Below, one piece after another: positions 60,241 through 64,000 of a stretch of 64,000 nt of DNA. The DNA is from Geofilum rhodophaeum. Its GTDB lineage: Bacteria; Bacteroidota; Bacteroidia; Bacteroidales; Marinilabiliaceae. Position 1 is the stretch's first letter. Each line of letters opens with the position of its first letter. The DNA is taken from NCBI RefSeq assembly GCF_002210225.1, contig NZ_MWUJ01000001.1:1-64000 (forward strand). The letters are read 5' to 3'. Below the pieces are notes generated by a model. It ran no database searches and was not told the DNA's origin. It saw nothing but the letters and a program-made list of their open reading frames with translations. Both the position numbers and the translations under genes were made by a program.

Positions 60241-60380
60241 TGAGCTTCTCTGTTTTAAAGTTATGTAAACAAACTGTGCTAAATCCTCCTTTGCAAGCTT
60301 TAAAGATAATGGCTATTTTTGGTAATCCATAACCGCCCGAACATCTGCCGCAGCACAAACAACAAAATAACACACATCTC

Positions 60381-62453
60381 ATGCAACGAATTCTTATGTT
60401 TACGGCCCTCGCTGGCCTGCTTTTTGGGTCGTGCAGCACCCCGGTGCACGAAGACCACAGTCACCACAACCGCGACCTGCAGCTAAGCAGCGACCGCATG
60501 ACACCGGAGGTGCTCTGGTCCTTCGGCCGTTTGGGCAGTACAGCGGTCTCGCCCGACGGGCAAACGGTGCTTTATTCGGTGACTTACACCCACATCGGGG
60601 AGGACCGCTCGTATACCGACCTTTATACCGTTCCGGTTACAGGAGGAACGCCGGTGCAAATCACCAACACGGCGGTAAATGAAGCACAGGCGGACTGGCG
60701 GCCGGATGGTCGAAAAATCACCTTTTTGAGCAGTGCGTCGGGCGCGATGCAGTTGTGGGAGATGAACCCCGACGGCAGTGAGCGGCGCAGGGTGAGCGAC
60801 ATTGAAGAAGGCATTACCGGCTATTCGTATGCACCCGACCTCAAACACATTGCCTACAGCAAGCCGGTAAAACTCGACCAGACGGTCAACGAGCGACATC
60901 CCGACTTGCCCAAGGCCAATGCGCGCATCGAAGACGATTTGATGTACCGGCATTGGGACAGTTGGCACGACCACCATTACAGCCACCTGTTTATTGCCTC
61001 TTATTCCCCCGGAGGTGAGCTGACAGAGGGGACCGACATCATGGAGGGGGAGCGTTTTGATGCCCCCCTGAAACCTTTTGGGGGCATGGAGCAGGTTGCC
61101 TGGTCGCCCGACGGACAGGCATTGATCTACACCTGCAAAAAATTGAGCGGTCGCGACTACGCCTTTTCTACCAACTCGGATTTGTATGCCTACCAACTCA
61201 GTGACGGCAGCACCCGTAACCTTACTGAAGGGATGGCGGGCTACGATAAGAATCCGCTCTTTTCGCCCGACGGCACCCGCCTGGTTTGGGAAAGCATGGC
61301 ACGCGATGGCTACGAGGCCGACAAAAACCGGCTCTTTATCATGGACTGGGAAAGTGGCGAGAAACGTGACCTTACGGTCGATTTCGACCACAATGCAGGC
61401 AGTCCGGTGTGGGACCGCGACCTGGACTACCTCTGGTTCAGCTCCAACCGCGAGGCGACCTATCAACTTCATTTGCTCGACTTAAAGAGCGGCGCCATTC
61501 ATCAGGTTACCGAAGGGGTGCACAACCTGAATACCGTAGCCCATACGGGCGATGCACTGATTGCTGCAAGGGTGAGCATGAGCGAACCCGCAGATGTTTT
61601 TCGCATCGAAATAGAAACCGGCAACAACACCAATCTGAGCCGCATCAACGAAGGCTTGCTGGGACAGCTGACGATGGGTAAGGTAGAGGAGCGTTGGATA
61701 AAAACGAGCGACCGAAAAGACATGTTGGTCTGGGTCATTTACCCACCCCATTTTGACCCCAATAAAAAATACCCGGCCATCCTGTACTGCCAGGGCGGTC
61801 CCCAAAGCGGAGTGAGCCAGTTCTGGAGCTACCGATGGAATTTTCAGATGATGGCGGCCAACGACTACATTGTAATTGCGCCCAACCGAAGGGGTTTGCC
61901 CGGCTTTGGCACCGCGTGGAATGAGCAGATCAGCGGGGATTACGGGGGTCTGAATATGCAGGATTATTTAAGTGCCGCGGATGCTCTGGTGGCAGAGCCC
62001 TATGTGGATGAGGAGCGACTGGGCGCTGTAGGCGCCAGCTACGGGGGCTTTTCGGTATATTGGCTGGCCGGCAACCACAACAAACGCTTCAAAGCCTTTA
62101 TTTCACACTGCGGCATCTTCAACAGCGATATGATGTACACTACCACGGAGGAGATGTTCTTTGTGGACTGGGATATGGAAGGTCCTTATTGGGAGCAAGC
62201 CGACAAACGCTACGATTTTTCGCCCCACCTCTTTGTGGACCAGTGGGATACCCCCATGCTGGTGATTCACGGCGAAAAAGATTTTCGCATTCCTTACACC
62301 CAGGGCATGGGCGCCTTTAATGCAGCACGCATCCGGGACATCCCCGCCCGTTTCCTCTATTTCCCCGAAGAAAGCCATTGGGTACTGTCGGCACAGAACG
62401 GCATCCTGTGGCAAAGGGAATTTGCCGGTTGGCTGGACAAGTGGCTGAAGTAA
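60381..62453 (+). CDS. S9-family prolyl oligopeptidase-like peptidase, lipoprotein
   Basis: A 690-residue lipoprotein (LAGLLFGSC). The first 400 residues form a TolB/WD40-like propeller (SPDGQTVLYSV, RPDGRKITFLSS, SPDGTRLVWESMARDGY, SSNREATYQLHLLD) that gates access. The C-terminal alpha/beta-hydrolase has the nucleophile in GASYGGF (Ser553), the Asp in IHGEKDFRIPYTQG and the His in EESHWVL. Such enzymes cut short peptides after proline or remove dipeptides in the periplasm. The GGPQSG block near residue 475 supplies the oxyanion region. Exact specificity unknown. Confidence 0.9.
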   Translation: MQRILMFTALAGLLFGSCSTPVHEDHSHHNRDLQLSSDRMTPEVLWSFGRLGSTAVSPDGQTVLYSVTYTHIGEDRSYTDLYTVPVTGGTPVQITNTAVNEAQADWRPDGRKITFLSSASGAMQLWEMNPDGSERRRVSDIEEGITGYSYAPDLKHIAYSKPVKLDQTVNERHPDLPKANARIEDDLMYRHWDSWHDHHYSHLFIASYSPGGELTEGTDIMEGERFDAPLKPFGGMEQVAWSPDGQALIYTCKKLSGRDYAFSTNSDLYAYQLSDGSTRNLTEGMAGYDKNPLFSPDGTRLVWESMARDGYEADKNRLFIMDWESGEKRDLTVDFDHNAGSPVWDRDLDYLWFSSNREATYQLHLLDLKSGAIHQVTEGVHNLNTVAHTGDALIAARVSMSEPADVFRIEIETGNNTNLSRINEGLLGQLTMGKVEERWIKTSDRKDMLVWVIYPPHFDPNKKYPAILYCQGGPQSGVSQFWSYRWNFQMMAANDYIVIAPNRRGLPGFGTAWNEQISGDYGGLNMQDYLSAADALVAEPYVDEERLGAVGASYGGFSVYWLAGNHNKRFKAFISHCGIFNSDMMYTTTEEMFFVDWDMEGPYWEQADKRYDFSPHLFVDQWDTPMLVIHGEKDFRIPYTQGMGAFNAARIRDIPARFLYFPEESHWVLSAQNGILWQREFAGWLDKWLK

Positions 62454-62528
62454 AGCGCTCAAAAACAAGACCATCAACTTTTTGTTGTCCCGATTGTTGT
62501 CTTACTGAAACCTTTAAACAAAAACATT

Positions 62529-63002
62529 ATGCGGACAAAAGTTTTAAGAAACGTGGCGTGGGGATTTTTACTGGCATTGATGGCTGCCTGCACCCCCACC
62601 AACGACACCGCCATTTTGGTGGAAAGGGAAAGTAATTTCAATGTAGAAGAAACCCTCGAACGCATCCAGAATGAGGCTGCGGAATTGGGTTATACCGTGC
62701 CCATCGTTCACGACATGCAGGGCAATATGGCCCGCAACGGCATTGAAGTGCTTCCTGCTCAAATCATGGAACTGTGCCACGGGAATCGGGCCTACGAAAT
62801 TTTAAAGTCGGACAGCGACCGCTACAACCTCACCATGTTGCCCTGCCGGGTAGCTGTTTACGAAAAGGAGGATGGAAAGACCTATGTGTCTTGGACCAAC
62901 TACGCACATTTTTCCCAGTTGGAGCACGGCGTCGGTATGGAGGTGTTTCGGCAGGTGAGCAACGATTATGAAGAAATTATGCAAGATATTGTAAAAGAAT
63001 AA
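62529..63002 (+). CDS. DUF302 family lipoprotein
   Basis: A 157-residue lipoprotein (LLALMAAC). The DUF302 domain follows: SNFNVEETLERIQNEAAELGYTVPIVHDM, IMELCHGNRAYEIL with the conserved cysteine, NLTMLPCRVAVYE, and the C-terminal helix. The family is a small alpha/beta fold with no settled function, sometimes tied to metal or redox stress. It lies 75 bp downstream of the S9 peptidase gene in the same direction. Confidence 0.85.
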   Translation: MRTKVLRNVAWGFLLALMAACTPTNDTAILVERESNFNVEETLERIQNEAAELGYTVPIVHDMQGNMARNGIEVLPAQIMELCHGNRAYEILKSDSDRYNLTMLPCRVAVYEKEDGKTYVSWTNYAHFSQLEHGVGMEVFRQVSNDYEEIMQDIVKE

Positions 63003-63016
63003 ACGCTGTTTACAAC

Positions 63017-63175
63017 ATGAAGGTATTGTGTTTCTACGCCGACCATTTCAGTTATACCATCGGCGATAAAAATCATGAAGCAGCAGACGAAGCGGCCCTC
63101 CCGGGCCGCTTTGCTGCTTGCATTGTGGCCAAAGCCCCCAGTTACTCCATGGCACGCATTTGGGCGGCCCTTTAA
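63017..63175 (+). pseudogene. Fragment resembling a stand-alone threonyl-tRNA editing domain
   Basis: A 52-codon open frame. Its first residues (MKVLCFYADHFSYTIGDK) resemble the start of the archaeal-type ThrRS editing domain that also occurs as a free-standing protein in bacteria, and GRFAACIVA fits the next strand. The frame then turns into unrelated sequence and stops, about 80 residues short. Residues 21 onward overlap a strong hairpin, which speaks against an active gene. It may be a decayed 5' end. Chance similarity is possible. Confidence 0.35.
63078..63119 (+). terminator. Long bulged hairpin after the DUF302 gene
   Basis: AAGCAGCA-GACG-AAGCGGCCC pairs with GGGCCGCTT-TGCTGCTT around a TCCC loop: 17 base pairs with one 4-nt bulge. 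It probably ends the S9 peptidase/DUF302 transcript, though the T-tract after it is poor. Confidence 0.6.
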
Positions 63176-63281
63176 CTTATCCCTTCGGTCACTTGGGCTG
63201 CAAAAAGCAACCCTTCAGGAACAATAAACCCAAGTGCGCCCATCGGCCACTTATCTTTGCAACATACCAACGCATCGACCT

Positions 63282-64000
63282 ATGTTGCACTACAGCATCA
63301 ACAACAACTTTAAGGCGCTTGAAAAACACTTTCCCACCATTCAAAAATGGTTTCCGGAAGAAGGCAGCACCATATACAAAATACGCAACGAAATTAAAGT
63401 CATTGAGTTGGAAGGCCATCGCCTTTGCGTAAAAGCCTTTGCCCGGCCGCACCTGCTTAATCGCATAGTTTATGCATGGCTGCGTAAAAGCAAGGCCAAA
63501 CGAAGTTTCTTAAATGCCTTCAAGCTGCAAAAACTGAACATCGATACACCTGAGCCCATAGCCTGGATCGAGTTCCGTGACCGTTTCGGGTTCATCACGC
63601 ACAGCTATTACATCTCGTTGTATCAAGAACACGCCTTCACTCTGGCTGGAGTCTTTGGACAAAAAATGGCCGCCAAAGAAGAGATTCTGCGCGACTTTGC
63701 CCACTTTGCCTGGGAGCAACTCCACCTCAAAGGTGTGGAGCATCTCGATTTGGGACAGGGCAACGTACTGGTTCGCCCCCACACCGAGAAATGGCATTTC
63801 AGTCTGGTCGACATCAACCGAATGAAATTCAACAAGAAAGGCTTGCGTCAACATGGATTTTCGAACCTGCGCCGACTCAACGCCTCCCCCATCGAAATGG
63901 CCATGCTGGCCAGCTACTACGCCGAAGCCCGACAAAGCAACCCGCTTTGGGGCATTATTCAGTTGGGTTGGTACAAGCTGCGCTTCCAAAAATTCCGCCA
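63282..64000 (+). CDS. Lipopolysaccharide (Kdo/WaaP)-kinase-like protein, partial
   Basis: The first 239 codons of a gene that continues past the window. The protein has a small-lobe-like start (STIYKIRNEIKVIELEGHRLCVKAF) with the lysine expected for ATP binding, IDTPEPIAWIEF, a hinge region, then a catalytic loop VEHLDLGQGNVLVR and a metal-binding D in FSLVDINRMKF. This is the plan of WaaP/KdkA-type lipopolysaccharide kinases, which phosphorylate Kdo or heptose of the LPS core inside the cytoplasm. In Bacteroidota such genes usually add the phosphate to Kdo. Start chosen at MLHYSINN, the first ATG of the frame near the alignment start. Confidence 0.72.
   Translation, partial: MLHYSINNNFKALEKHFPTIQKWFPEEGSTIYKIRNEIKVIELEGHRLCVKAFARPHLLNRIVYAWLRKSKAKRSFLNAFKLQKLNIDTPEPIAWIEFRDRFGFITHSYYISLYQEHAFTLAGVFGQKMAAKEEILRDFAHFAWEQLHLKGVEHLDLGQGNVLVRPHTEKWHFSLVDINRMKFNKKGLRQHGFSNLRRLNASPIEMAMLASYYAEARQSNPLWGIIQLGWYKLRFQKFR

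Noticed and set aside
60483-61472. 329-codon open frame on the minus strand
   Set aside because: Opposite the S9 peptidase propeller; no signal, domain or operon logic.
1-64000. tRNA, rRNA and CRISPR arrays
   Set aside because: I looked for cloverleaf arms with CCA-adjacent ends, conserved rRNA segments and regularly spaced repeats and saw none. A covariance-model search would be needed to exclude small RNAs.

Overview
The window comes from a Bacteroidota chromosome. The evidence is tandem SusC/SusD outer-membrane transport pairs, a one-protein hybrid two-component regulator (HTCS), type IX secretion C-terminal tails, lipoprotein signals of the SusD type, and promoters with the Bacteroidota -7 box TAnnTTTG. 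Gene content (sulfonolipid-type cysteate synthase, siroheme sulfite reductase, xylan locus) would suit a free-living member of the order Marinilabiliales or a relative; that placement is inference.

Layout. Positions 1-18,300 are mostly housekeeping genes: a flavin oxidoreductase, corrinoid adenosyltransferase, a VIT/VWA/TonB-tail envelope protein, an ABC-F ATPase, a truncated YceI remnant, a porin-like barrel, an intact YceI protein, an Rrf2 regulator, a fused E1 dehydrogenase, YqgE, a class IV aminotransferase, a rhomboid protease, DNA polymerase III delta, AMP nucleosidase, a small HsdR-N nuclease-like protein, an acetyltransferase and a TPR/PD40 protein. Positions 18,200-23,100 hold a glycosyltransferase, a GDSL/SGNH carbohydrate esterase and cysteate synthase. 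Positions 23,100-30,700 hold a small toxin-antitoxin pair and a sulfite-assimilation block: Rrf2 regulator, cysK, cysJ, cysI, DUF2061, precorrin-2 dehydrogenase and uroporphyrinogen methyltransferase. Sulfite can go to cysteine (CysJI, CysK) or to cysteate, with the siroheme for CysI made by the last two genes.

Positions 30,800-58,400 are a xylan utilization locus. Its core (SusC-SusD-SusC-SusD-SusE-like-GH10) has the gene order of the Bacteroidota xus/Xyn10C core. Added to it are a GH43, a chimeric GH5-GH43 with a type IX tail, a divergently placed GH5 with ricin-type lectin modules and a type IX tail, a GH43 lipoprotein, and an HTCS sensor/regulator. Three promoters in this locus (xusA, the GH5 gene and the GH43 lipoprotein) share one layout: two half-sites of the form TTTATC spaced 21 bp, then exactly 32 bp to a -7 box. 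This looks like the operator of the local HTCS and is the most informative unlisted signal in the window.

Positions 58,500-64,000 return to general genes: exonuclease III, a DUF4861 protein, an S9 peptidase, a DUF302 lipoprotein, a fragment resembling a threonyl-tRNA editing domain, and a WaaP/Kdo-kinase-like protein that runs off the end.

A 174-bp foldback element with imperfect terminal inverted repeats occurs twice, 45 kb apart and 97-98% identical, and looks like a MITE. No rRNA, tRNA or CRISPR array was seen.
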